DNA of 64,000 bases, from the NCBI RefSeq assembly GCF_000317145.1, contig NC_019697.1:2948385-3012384 (forward strand). Reading direction: 5' to 3'. Within the stretch, counting starts at the first letter, position 1. Each line of letters begins with the position of its first letter. Both the position numbers and the translations under genes were made by a program. The notes beneath the pieces were generated by a model, which ran no database searches, was not told where the DNA came from, and saw only the letters and a list, made by a program, of their open reading frames with translations. Origin of the DNA: Chamaesiphon minutus PCC 6605 (lineage in GTDB: Bacteria; Cyanobacteriota; Cyanobacteriia; Cyanobacteriales; Chamaesiphonaceae). Positions 47,815-56,136 of the stretch are shown in pieces.

Positions 47815-48582
47815 GTGTCAATTCCTTTATTAGAATATTCACCGACATCTCAAAATCATCGTGTCGCTGGTTTTGAAGTAGCTTGGGAAGAACAACCCAG
47901 AATCTTTACGATCGACAATTTATTATCGAAATCAGATTTTGATGTATTGATTAATGCTGCCTATCGGCAGATTTTTCACGAACAACAAATGACCACTCAT
48001 AGCCGTCAAATTGCTTTAGAATCACAATTACGGGGCGGTCAGATTACCGTTCGTCAGTTTATTCGCGGCTTGGCAACTTCCGAAACTTTTCGCAATCTAA
48101 CTTTTAATAGTAATAACAATTATCGGGTTGTCCAAATCTGCATTCAGCGCATTCTCGGACGTGAAGTGTATAACGAACGTGAAAAAATTGCTTGGTCGAT
48201 TGTGATTGCGACCAAAGGCTTTTACACATTCATCGATAACCTGCTCGATAGTGAAGAATATCAAGAAAACTTTGGCGATAGTACCGTGCCTTATCAACGC
48301 CGCCGGATTCTATCTCAACAAATCCAGGGTCAGTTGCCATTCGAGCGGATGGCACGTTACGGTACCGATTATCGGGACAAACTGCCCAAACAAAATTTCC
48401 GAGGGATTCCTGACATGGGTTATACAGGGCCAATCATGTCGTCAACTCGTTGGAGTTGGCAAAAACAACCTTCTCCAGTACTCACTACTATCGGTAAAGT
48501 CATTACCTATAGCGGTGGTGCTGGGGTGGTTGTGTTGAGCTTGCTAGTCTTCCTCTCGTGCTTGGGTTGGGTACATATTTAA
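47815..48582 (+). CDS. cpcL: CpcL-type phycobilisome rod linker with C-terminal membrane anchor
   Basis: The 255-residue protein has a Pfam00427-type linker domain (about 15-180; [76 protein letters not shown]). A variable linker is followed by a hydrophobic C-terminal segment ([17 protein letters not shown]). CpcG proteins lack this helix; CpcL (CpcG2) has it. CpcL holds rod-only phycobilisomes at the membrane, where they serve photosystem I and NDH-1 complexes. Start is GTG 47815. Confidence 0.88.
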   Translation: MSIPLLEYSPTSQNHRVAGFEVAWEEQPRIFTIDNLLSKSDFDVLINAAYRQIFHEQQMTTHSRQIALESQLRGGQITVRQFIRGLATSETFRNLTFNSNNNYRVVQICIQRILGREVYNEREKIAWSIVIATKGFYTFIDNLLDSEEYQENFGDSTVPYQRRRILSQQIQGQLPFERMARYGTDYRDKLPKQNFRGIPDMGYTGPIMSSTRWSWQKQPSPVLTTIGKVITYSGGAGVVVLSLLVFLSCLGWVHI

Positions 48583-48824
48583 TCTTTAAATCATCCGATT
48601 TACAAAGGCCTATTGCGCTAGTGAGTACCTGCGATCCTCACCGCCAGATCCTGTGCTTCTGGCTCCCATCTCTGTTGATTGGCTAACTCGTCGGGAAACG
48701 CGACCAGGAAAGCTCGCCAAGAGAGAGGGGTTGGGAATGAGGGCAACAGGTTTCGCGAGCGTAATAAGCCTTTGTAAAGCAAATTTTTGATGAGGAATGG
48801 TAACCTAACTTATGCCGCCTAATT

Positions 48825-49469
48825 CTAGCTCGATCGATCGGCCTGACGACGGTACCAAGTGGCGGTACCGATAAGCATTCCGGTTAAAGCTAAAGCAACG
48901 AGAATCGGTAAAACATCGCCACGTTCGAGCGCAGTAAGACCAGCACCCATCATTACAAAAGGCAAGATACCGGGAACCGTCCCTAGTAATGTCCCGAAGA
49001 AGTAGTCGCGAAATTTAATCGACGTTAAACCCGCTGCAAAATTAACAATTCCGTATGGAATTAGTGGTAACAATCGAATTGCAAACATATAAAAAAAGCC
49101 ACCGCGATCCATTTCGCGATCGAGTTTTTGCCATTTTCCGGCTAACTTTTGCTCGATGAATTTACGTCCGATCGTGCGACTGAATGCGAAAGATAGTACT
49201 GCGGCCAAAACAGCGGCAATACTCGTCCAAACTGTACCCCAGACCGAACCAAAAATTGCGCCACCAGTGAGATTGAGTGGGGTTGAGGGTAGGATACAAA
49301 TTGTTGCGATCGAGTAAACTAAGATATATAGAATTGGTGCCCAAATTCCCATTTTTTGCAGCCATAACTGCAATTGAGGTCGATCGATGCCACCTAATAA
49401 AACTATCCCAATTACAGTAGTAATGATGCAAAATAACCCGATCGCAATAATGCTCTTTTTCGATTTCAA
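48825..49469 (-). CDS. TVP38/TMEM64 (DedA-like) membrane protein
   Basis: The 214-residue protein has 5-6 membrane helices. The VTT-domain signature is present (STPLNLTGGAIFGSVWGTVWTSIAAVLAAVLSFAFSRTIGR and RLLPLIPYGIVNFAAGLTSIKFRDYFFGTLLGTVPG). The family is linked to lipid scrambling or envelope integrity. The 242-base gap before it (48583-48824) shows nothing that I can name. Confidence 0.9.
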   Translation of the reverse strand: MKSKKSIIAIGLFCIITTVIGIVLLGGIDRPQLQLWLQKMGIWAPILYILVYSIATICILPSTPLNLTGGAIFGSVWGTVWTSIAAVLAAVLSFAFSRTIGRKFIEQKLAGKWQKLDREMDRGGFFYMFAIRLLPLIPYGIVNFAAGLTSIKFRDYFFGTLLGTVPGILPFVMMGAGLTALERGDVLPILVALALTGMLIGTATWYRRQADRSS

Positions 49470-49530
49470 AGGACGCTACAGGATATTTTAGAGGATGTTT
49501 GGAAAGTATGAGATTGCACTCGTAAACCCT

Positions 49531-49662
49531 GGAAAATCCCCCCTAACCCCCTTAAAAAGGGGGGAACCAGATCCGGAAGTCCCCCTTCTTAAGGGGGATT
49601 TAGCGGCGCATCGAACGGGAGGTTCCCTCCCGTTTGTGTGCGACAAGACAGGGGGATTTTCC
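49531..49662. repeat. Composite palindromic element with 12-bp terminal inverted repeats
   Basis: GGAAAATCCCCC (49531-49542) is inverted at 49651-49662. Inside are three nested palindromes: CCCCCTTAAAAAGGGGG, CCCCCTTCTTAAGGGGG and GGGAGGTTCCCTCCC with its GTGTGCGACAAGACAGG tail. It has no coding capacity beyond a repeat-made frame. It looks like a MITE-like or REP cluster between the DedA-like gene and hisG. Confidence 0.8.
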
Positions 49663-49721
49663 CACTTGAAACGCAGCAATTAAACGCATCCATTCATCCT
49701 CTCAAGCCAAAATCCAAAATC

Positions 49722-50372
49722 CTACTGACTAGTTACTAAAGAAACATTGTTTCTAATTTGAGCAACTAGATCGCTAATCTCATCTCGATCGATTCGATAG
49801 CTGAGTGGATGAGCGATCAACCGCGCGCTACTGTAAAATAAAGTTTCAATCTCGACTAAACCATTTTCTTTGAGAGTTTTACCCGTCGAAACTAAATCGA
49901 CAATGGCTTCAGACATGCCAGTAATCGGCCCTAATTCTACCGAACCATATAGCGGTACGATTTCGATCGGTAAGTCGATGCTATCGAAGTATTCTCGCGC
50001 ACAATGAACGAACTTAGAAGCGACGCGACCGTGTGCGGGTAAATTTAACGTCGTCTGGTAGGGACTATCCGCTTTGACGGCTACCGAGAGCCGACAGGTC
50101 CCGAATTTAAGATCGACTAATTGCGCGACTTGAGGCGTTTTTTCGCGCAAGACATCATAGCCAGCAATGCCTAGTTGCGCTTGTCCGTATTCGACATACA
50201 CGGGGACATCGTGAGTCCGCACGAGTAAGGCTTTGGCACGATTGGTAGGATCGGTGATTTGGAGTTGGCGATTGTCTTTGTCTAAAAAGGCACTAAAGTC
50301 TAACCCAACTGACTGAAATAGTCGGATGCAATCTTTAAGTAAGGCTCCTTTTGGTAAGGCTACGGTAATCAT
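49722..50372 (-). CDS. hisG: ATP phosphoribosyltransferase, short form (HisG)
   Basis: The 216-residue protein has the short-form pattern: [77 protein letters not shown] (the PRPP loop region). It lacks the C-terminal regulatory domain of long HisG, so it needs a HisZ partner encoded elsewhere. It catalyses the first step of histidine synthesis. Confidence 0.95.
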   Translation of the reverse strand: MITVALPKGALLKDCIRLFQSVGLDFSAFLDKDNRQLQITDPTNRAKALLVRTHDVPVYVEYGQAQLGIAGYDVLREKTPQVAQLVDLKFGTCRLSVAVKADSPYQTTLNLPAHGRVASKFVHCAREYFDSIDLPIEIVPLYGSVELGPITGMSEAIVDLVSTGKTLKENGLVEIETLFYSSARLIAHPLSYRIDRDEISDLVAQIRNNVSLVTSQ

Positions 50373-50522
50373 TCGATTAGTTGGGAGGGAGGAGTTGGAA
50401 GTTGCTTAGGATACGCTCGATCGTCAGTTTATCGTATTCCGGACTCTCCAGCGTTAGTATGGCAAAGTTAAGATCGATCGGGCGGTAGAGTAGATATTAG
50501 TTAGTAAATTGGAGACATTGTT

Positions 50523-51035
50523 ATGAATTGGATTAGCATCGATCCCGCCGAACACGAACGTAGACTGGCTCTCTGGTTTCAACGTGAAGGGTCGTGGGGT
50601 AGAGAAGATATCCTCACTCCCGCTTGGCATGAATTCACTGGTTTTTACTTCACGCCAAATATTACGGTTGAGGAATTGGTCGAAAGATATGCTGTTGGGG
50701 AAAGAAATTTTACTGAGATCCGGCTGCCTGAAGAATCCGATTTGAGCGGAGTTGATTTGTCTGGAGCTATTTTCCTTGGTGCTAACCTCGCCCATTCCAA
50801 CTTCACCAATGCCAACTTGAGCAATTGCGATCTCCGGTATTCTTGGATGCGAGGCAATTTTACCCGTGCCAATTTGAAAGGGGCTAATATCGATCGAGCC
50901 GATGTTGGCGGTTCCAAATTTAAAAATGCCAACCTGCTCAATACTATAGGCTGTTTTGGGCACGACTGTGGAGCTTTGTTCGAGGATACTATTAGGAGTG
51001 ATGGTAGTGTTGTCTCTTATGAAGGTCGTGCTTGA
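50523..51035 (+). CDS. Pentapeptide-repeat protein
   Basis: The 170-residue protein has an N-terminal unknown part (about 1-70) and then tandem A(D/N)LxX repeats (SDLSGVDLSGAIFLGANLAHSNFTNANLSNCDLRY, NFTRANLKGANIDRADVGGSKFKNANLL), which form a right-handed beta-helix. The role of most cyanobacterial members is unknown. Start ATG 50523 has GGAGA at about 10 bases upstream. The reading frame on the other strand is a shadow. Confidence 0.88.
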   Translation: MNWISIDPAEHERRLALWFQREGSWGREDILTPAWHEFTGFYFTPNITVEELVERYAVGERNFTEIRLPEESDLSGVDLSGAIFLGANLAHSNFTNANLSNCDLRYSWMRGNFTRANLKGANIDRADVGGSKFKNANLLNTIGCFGHDCGALFEDTIRSDGSVVSYEGRA

Positions 51036-51111
51036 TTGCTGACTATCATCCAAGTCGGCTTGTAGAAACGTAGTGGCGCGACCAGGCTAAAATTGTGGGT
51101 AAAAGTAGAAA

Positions 51112-51297
51112 CGTAGGGTGGGCACTGCCCACAGCACATTTAGAGCCGTAGTAAAAAGAACTTAAGGCTGCTTTTATCGATCGAATAATCTCTTCAATAA
51201 TCGATCGCAAAGCGTGCCGTAGGCAGTCGATATTAAATGCCCCAATATTTATCTTATTAAATCGACAATAATGTTGGTGGGCAATGCCCACCCTACG
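51112..51297. repeat. MITE-like element with 21-bp terminal inverted repeats
   Basis: The 21-base ends 51112-51132 and 51277-51297 are inverted copies with one mismatch (GTAGGGTGGGCA-C/T-TGCCCAC). Each end is itself a small palindrome (GTGGGCA-TGCCCAC). The 186-bp body is AT-rich and non-coding. A 12-base direct repeat GTAGAAACGTAG occurs at 51062-51073 and 51105-51116 at its left edge. Confidence 0.8.
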
Positions 51298-51329
51298 TTT
51301 TGGATTTAATAATTATCAATTATCAATTA

Positions 51330-53273
51330 TCAATTACTAATTACCCCTCTAGTACTTTGTTGATGAATAATCCGATCGATTGTACCTAGAGGAATAGAAG
51401 AGATTAGTTTGCGGGTATATTCGGTTTTTGGTGATTCGTAGATAGTCCGAGCGAAATCGATTTCTTCAATCTTACCTTGATTCATTACCATAATCCGATC
51501 GCTCATGAATTTGACGACGCCTAAATCGTGAGAGATAAAAATATAGGTGAGATTAAATTCGCCTTGTAGCTCTTTGAGCAGATTCAATACTTGTGCTTGT
51601 ACCGAGACATCGAGGGCAGATACAGATTCATCGCAGATGATAAATTTAGGATTGAGTGCGAGCGCGCGGGCAATACATACCCGTTGGCGTTGTCCGCCAG
51701 AAAGTTGGTGGGGATAAGAGGTGAGATAGTCGGTACTCAAGCCGACTCGTTGGAGTAGATATTCGGCACGTTCTTGACGTTGGGCTTTGCTTTTAACTGT
51801 TTTGTGAATGACGAGCGGCTCGATAATCAGATTGCAGATATTCATTCGAGGATTGAGCGCGCTAAAGGGGTTTTGGAAGATGATTTGCAAATCTCGGCGC
51901 AGGACTTGCATTGCTTCACCCTGAAGTTTAGTAATATTTTTACCCTGAAATTCGATCGAGCCTTGTTGTGGTTCGATCAGTCTTAGAATCGTGCGCGCTA
52001 GGGTACTTTTGCCACAGCCAGATTCTCCGACTAAACCGAGTGTTTCGCCGGGATAAACGGCGAAGGAAATATCATTTACAGCCCAATTATATTGTTGACG
52101 ATCTTTACCAAAGATCCCTTGGGCGGGAAAGCCTACTTTTAAGTTACGGATTGCTAAAATCGGTTCGGATCGATCGTCTATTTCTGGTAGTTTAATTGTG
52201 CGAATATCGATGGGAATTTCTTGGTTTACTACTGCTAGAGATTGTGGTTTTTCAACGATCTTAATTTGACCGTCTGGTGAAATCTCTTCTGTCATAAAAT
52301 CCCTAATCGTCGGCAGAATTTTGACTTCGCGATCGGGACGCGGGCGGCAAGCTAGTAAACTTTTGGTGTAGGGATGGGTGGGATTTTGAAATAGGTCTAA
52401 AATTGGTTGATGTTCGACTATTTTGCCCTTATACATGACTGCGACCACATCAGCAATTTCGGCGATAATTCCCAGATCGTGGGTGATAAAAATCATCGCC
52501 ATATTTCGGCTGTCGCGCAACTCTTGGAGGAGTTCTAAAATGGTGGCTTGAACGGTCACATCGAGAGCCGTTGTCGGCTCATCGGCAATTAATAAACTCG
52601 GATTGCAAGAAATCGCCATCGCGATCGTGACCCGCTGTAATTGTCCGCCCGAAAGTTGATGGGGATAGCGTTCTAGCCACGAAAGTTTTTGCTGATTGAT
52701 AGCATCGTTCAGTTCCCGCTCGCTCGGCGATGTCGATCTATGCATCATTGGCTCGGCTAAAGCATCGATCGATTTGAGACTGGCTAAATATTGCTCTTTT
52801 AAGCGATCGTCGCTGGGAATTAATTTGACTTCTTGCAGCAGATAAATTGCTTGGCGACGGGCTTCCGCTTTCGATACCGACTGATGTCGATCGATTGCTT
52901 CAATTAGTTGATAACCGATCGTAAATACCGGATTGAGCGAACTCATTGGCTCTTGAAAAATCATCGCCATTTGTTCGCCGCGATAACTCGAAAATTGTGA
53001 TGGCGATAATGTCAATAAATCGATCGATTGCTGTGGTGTCGAGTCCTCGTATGGCTGAAATAATACCTCGCCCTGCGTTACCTTCCCCGCATTGGGTAGC
53101 AATCCCATTACCGCTAGCGAAGTCACCGATTTACCAGAACCAGATTCGCCCACAATGCCCAATGTCTGTCCGCGTTGGAGTGTAAACGAGATCCCATCGA
53201 CTGCTGGTTGCTTGACCCCGGCAAATTGGATGCGTAAATTACGAACATCAAGGACAGAATCGCGATCGGTCAT
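51330..53273 (-). CDS. Fused double ABC ATPase for peptide-type uptake (DppD-DppF-like)
   Basis: The 647-residue protein carries two nucleotide-binding domains. The first has GESGSGKSVTSLAVMGL and LSGGQLQRV; the second has GESGCGKSTLARTIL, LSGGQRQRVCIARAL and SALDVSVQAQ. An oligopeptide-type C-terminal tail (HPYTKSLL, TEYTRKLISSIP) follows each. Domain one has an insertion of about 40 residues between the Q-loop and signature. It powers import of peptides, glutathione or nickel-type substrates; permease and binding-protein genes are not in this window. Confidence 0.92.
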   Translation of the reverse strand: MTDRDSVLDVRNLRIQFAGVKQPAVDGISFTLQRGQTLGIVGESGSGKSVTSLAVMGLLPNAGKVTQGEVLFQPYEDSTPQQSIDLLTLSPSQFSSYRGEQMAMIFQEPMSSLNPVFTIGYQLIEAIDRHQSVSKAEARRQAIYLLQEVKLIPSDDRLKEQYLASLKSIDALAEPMMHRSTSPSERELNDAINQQKLSWLERYPHQLSGGQLQRVTIAMAISCNPSLLIADEPTTALDVTVQATILELLQELRDSRNMAMIFITHDLGIIAEIADVVAVMYKGKIVEHQPILDLFQNPTHPYTKSLLACRPRPDREVKILPTIRDFMTEEISPDGQIKIVEKPQSLAVVNQEIPIDIRTIKLPEIDDRSEPILAIRNLKVGFPAQGIFGKDRQQYNWAVNDISFAVYPGETLGLVGESGCGKSTLARTILRLIEPQQGSIEFQGKNITKLQGEAMQVLRRDLQIIFQNPFSALNPRMNICNLIIEPLVIHKTVKSKAQRQERAEYLLQRVGLSTDYLTSYPHQLSGGQRQRVCIARALALNPKFIICDESVSALDVSVQAQVLNLLKELQGEFNLTYIFISHDLGVVKFMSDRIMVMNQGKIEEIDFARTIYESPKTEYTRKLISSIPLGTIDRIIHQQSTRGVISN

Positions 53274-53502
53274 AGGTAGATCTGGGATGAAGGTCGATTT
53301 AACTAGGATAACTCTATCTGACGCTACCGATCGGTACGAGTTGCTACGATGGCCTGCCGACTCGATCTGGGAATATAGTTGCTATTATCGATTTATAATT
53401 GGTGCTTCGATCGATCGGTCGTGTAGCGTACCATAGGTAATCGATGAGATCGGATGATATTCTCAACGATGTGCATGATGAAGGAAGTTTGGAGCAGATG
53501 AC

Positions 53503-53829
53503 GTGAGAAGAACGCCAGTCGACTTATATCGGATGGGCAATGCTATTACTTCTCGATTAGAAAACATCCGCGAGCGGGATATCGACATGTATGAGGATGG
53601 CGGTAAAATATGGGTAGCTGCCAATTCTGGCGGTATTTCGACATTCTCAGTGCGAGGAAGTGGCAAAAACTGGTGGAAACTCGATCTCGATGCCGAGATT
53701 CCCAATGAGCTGCGAGTTGTGAACGATTATGGCAACCACTGGCTCTAGGAACCAAGCTATTCAATGCCATTCGATGAATATCGACGAGTGCTTGAGTTAG
53801 TTGGAGCACAGTTTGATAAAGTAAGTTGA
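53503..53829 (+). pseudogene. Toxin-like gene interrupted by in-frame TAG (Tse2-type ADP-ribosyltransferase-like)
   Basis: From GTG 53503 the frame reads MRRTPVDLYRMGN..., then ...DYGNHWL and TAG at 53746-53748. The same frame continues for 26 sensible residues (EPSYSMPFDEYRRVLELVGA...) to TGA 53827-53829. HW-L-(stop)-EPS..MP..EY resembles, from memory, the C-terminal block of small Tse2-like toxin domains, so the stop seems to be a recent nonsense change. The 81-residue product would lack the end. The next gene starts at once, with GAGG overlapping this TGA. Family assignment is tentative; the reading-frame break is directly visible. Confidence 0.6.
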
Positions 53830-53837
53830 GGAAAATT

Positions 53838-54041
53838 ATGATGATGAATTTATCTCCGAAAGCAATGAGATCGATCGGCGAATCATTAGAATTTCGGATT
53901 GCCGCTTATCAGCATCGACTGGATACCGAAGTTATGTCTGAGGATGAAGCTTCCGATCTAACGAATGACTTGATGTTTTTAGAATCATTATTACAAGAGT
54001 TTCAACAAGCATTAGCTTTGCCTGTGGCTCAAGTTTTTTGA
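53838..54041 (+). CDS. Small protein, probable antitoxin partner
   Basis: The 67-68-residue protein has three ATG choices in a row (53838, 53841, 53844) after a GAGGA at 53828-53832. It is acidic and helical (SEDEASDLTNDLMFLESLLQEFQQAL) with no DNA-binding motif that I recognise. It directly follows the stop of the toxin-like frame, the usual toxin-first layout of such pairs. Antitoxin function is inferred from context. Confidence 0.6.
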   Translation: MMMNLSPKAMRSIGESLEFRIAAYQHRLDTEVMSEDEASDLTNDLMFLESLLQEFQQALALPVAQVF

Positions 54042-54144
54042 CAAAGAATTTGAAATGGCGATCGCAGATGATTTCAGGGCACATTCAAACTGCTAACCTT
54101 GTCAGTAATATCTTGACGATAACTTTGCAACAGCAGAAAAAATC

Positions 54145-54744
54145 ATGATCGGAATCTTGGCTGTGCTATCAGTATCTGCTGCTGCTGGAATGCGAATCGC
54201 CTTGCCGCTGCTGGTAATCGGTCTGCTTAGAACTGACTTGTGGCAACAGGTACCCCTACTCGATCGCATTCAACCTTCAGTACTGATTGCCGTCCTGACT
54301 GCTTGGACATTCTTGGAACTGGTAATTTCCAAACAACTCTGGGGACAGCGGCTGTTGCAATTTGTAGAACTCATATTTAGCCCCTTAGTCGGTGCGGTAA
54401 TGGCCATGGCAGTGGCGCGGATCTTGCAGCAACCAACCCAAGCGATCTGGATTTTGGGCGTAGTCGGAGGCTTATTTGCCTTAGTTTTGCAACTGGTAAA
54501 AGTGGGTTGGTTTTATCGGCTCAAGGGAGGGTTGCCGACTTGGGCGGTATTGCTCGAAGATGTCTTGTGCGTGCTGTTGGTGCTATTTGCTTTCAAAGCA
54601 CCTAACTCTGGCGGTATCATTGCGCTGCTAATTTTGTGGCTGGCGATTCGCAGTTCGCAAAGTTGGTATCAGTGGTACAAGGAAGGGCGAGGAGCGGGGG
54701 ACGGGGAACGAGATAATCTTAGCGATCGCAAAAATAGAGAATGA
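54145..54744 (+). CDS. DUF4126-type membrane protein
   Basis: The 199-residue protein has about five membrane helices. It begins ILAVLSVSAAAGMRIALPLLVIGLL, like the DUF4126 family pattern of an Ala/Gly-rich first helix. The C-terminal tail is charged (KEGRGAGDGERDNLSDRKNRE). Function unknown. It stands alone between the toxin-like pair and a secreted protein gene. Confidence 0.72.
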   Translation: MIGILAVLSVSAAAGMRIALPLLVIGLLRTDLWQQVPLLDRIQPSVLIAVLTAWTFLELVISKQLWGQRLLQFVELIFSPLVGAVMAMAVARILQQPTQAIWILGVVGGLFALVLQLVKVGWFYRLKGGLPTWAVLLEDVLCVLLVLFAFKAPNSGGIIALLILWLAIRSSQSWYQWYKEGRGAGDGERDNLSDRKNRE

Positions 54745-54819
54745 GCAACGCTGCATAAACTAATTCTTTAGCTCAATTACATTGAGGAATACACTGAATC
54801 GAGGAGTTAGATCGCCTTT

Positions 54820-55803
54820 ATGATGCCGCCCAAAATCTCTCGAACGATCTCTGCAACTATTGCCATTACCTCGATCCTCACGTTTTTTTGTTATAAAGGC
54901 TGTGCCAACGAACGTCGTGTCGAGACACCCATCCAAACTTTATCCCGAACGATAACCCGATCGTCATCGATTTCGATCGCGCAAAACCCTAACGTACCCA
55001 CCCCAGAACAACTAAATCGACAACGCGATGCCGAACGGGTGCTCAAAGACGGCGAAAATCTGCGCAGAGAAATCAGAGAGCGCGGCTTCGATAGCAATCT
55101 CGAACAGCGAGTGCAAGAGCAAATAAATAAAGTCCGCGAATCTGGGAGCGATCCGCAAAAAGTCCGCGAAGCCGATAGTGAGTTGACTAGACTGCGCCAA
55201 CAGAATAATCGCTTTCCTTACTATTACTACGATCCTTTTTACCCTTACTACTCTACCCCCGGTCAAATAATTTTCAGTCCTGGGTATATTTATCCGCCGA
55301 CAGTACCAGCCGAAGATCGCATCGCCGAGCGCAATTCCCAGAGTACTAGTTCTACTCAACTATTCGGCTCGGCTGGATTCACCAATGGTGGTATCGCTCC
55401 GAGTATCGGCGTTCGCTACAATTACATCGGTTTGGAAGTTGGCGCACTTTTTAACCAGGATAGTCTGCCGGGAGCCGTCAATGATTTTGCACTACCGAGT
55501 AATTTCTTCTTCAACGATCTTGGTGTCAAGAAACTCAGCCCGCAATGGGGGTTAGATTTGCTGGGATTTGTAGACGTGGCTCCGCGCGTATCTGCTTACG
55601 GTAGTGTTGGATTGTACTTCCAGAATGTCGGTCGGATCGCTCAATCTCAAGCGACTAACGAGCTATTCAAGCAAACTAATATTACCAACACAACTGGGGC
55701 TGTCGGTGGTGGCGTCGTTTACAGCCCTAGCGAGAGCGTGAGCTTCGGACTGGGCTACCACTCAATCCGAGGTGTGAATGTCCGGGTGGGAATTAACTTC
55801 TAA
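54820..55803 (+). CDS. Exported protein with coiled coil and beta-rich C-terminal domain
   Basis: The 327-residue protein starts at ATG 54820 with GAGGAG about 14 bases upstream. It has an N-terminal hydrophobic segment (ISATIAITSILTFFCYKGC), possibly a lipoprotein signal, then a charged helical region (EQLNRQRDAERVLKDGENLRREIRERG). A Tyr/Pro-rich linker (FPYYYYDPFYPYY) follows, then a beta-rich domain with alternating aromatic residues ending in RVGINF, as in outer-membrane barrels. Function unknown. Confidence 0.65.
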   Translation: MMPPKISRTISATIAITSILTFFCYKGCANERRVETPIQTLSRTITRSSSISIAQNPNVPTPEQLNRQRDAERVLKDGENLRREIRERGFDSNLEQRVQEQINKVRESGSDPQKVREADSELTRLRQQNNRFPYYYYDPFYPYYSTPGQIIFSPGYIYPPTVPAEDRIAERNSQSTSSTQLFGSAGFTNGGIAPSIGVRYNYIGLEVGALFNQDSLPGAVNDFALPSNFFFNDLGVKKLSPQWGLDLLGFVDVAPRVSAYGSVGLYFQNVGRIAQSQATNELFKQTNITNTTGAVGGGVVYSPSESVSFGLGYHSIRGVNVRVGINF

Positions 55804-56044
55804 ATTGGCGATCGCGTTAAATAGCTCTGCGGTCCATATCTGCAAGTGGCCACCTTCTACGTCATTAGACATAAAAATATACAATTTGTTTGTTTGGTAA
55901 CAATTTCTAGCATTTTTACTCGTTAACATGGGATGTATCCCCGTTAAATTGTGAGTCGTTCTCAATTTACTAAAAATAGAATTATTACCCTTACGTGTAC
56001 TACCTTTATTCGGGCTAAGTATCCCAAACTTTTGGAGATTCAGT
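55804..56044. other. Intergenic region
   Basis: 241 bases, AT-rich, leading to the interrupted cupin-like gene. No clear promoter or gene is recognised. Confidence 0.4.
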
Positions 56045-56126
56045 ATGTCATTATCTAAAGGCGTAGAAATTCATACCCTGACCTCAGCCAAAGCTGGATT
56101 GATTCAATTTTATACTCCCCAAGCTA

Positions 56127-56136
56127 GTCATGAAAC
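56127..56136 (+). repeat. Target-site duplication, left copy
   Basis: GTCATGAAAC, identical to 57509-57518 on the other side of the insertion sequence. Confidence 0.92.

Noticed and set aside
49488-49683. Short frames on both strands over the palindromic element
   Set aside because: Translation of palindromic repeats (SPLTPLKRG type), a common false call in cyanobacteria.
51330-53273. Possible frameshift or fusion artefact in the double ABC ATPase
   Set aside because: Both halves are complete with all motifs, and fused double ATPases of this type are a known normal form.
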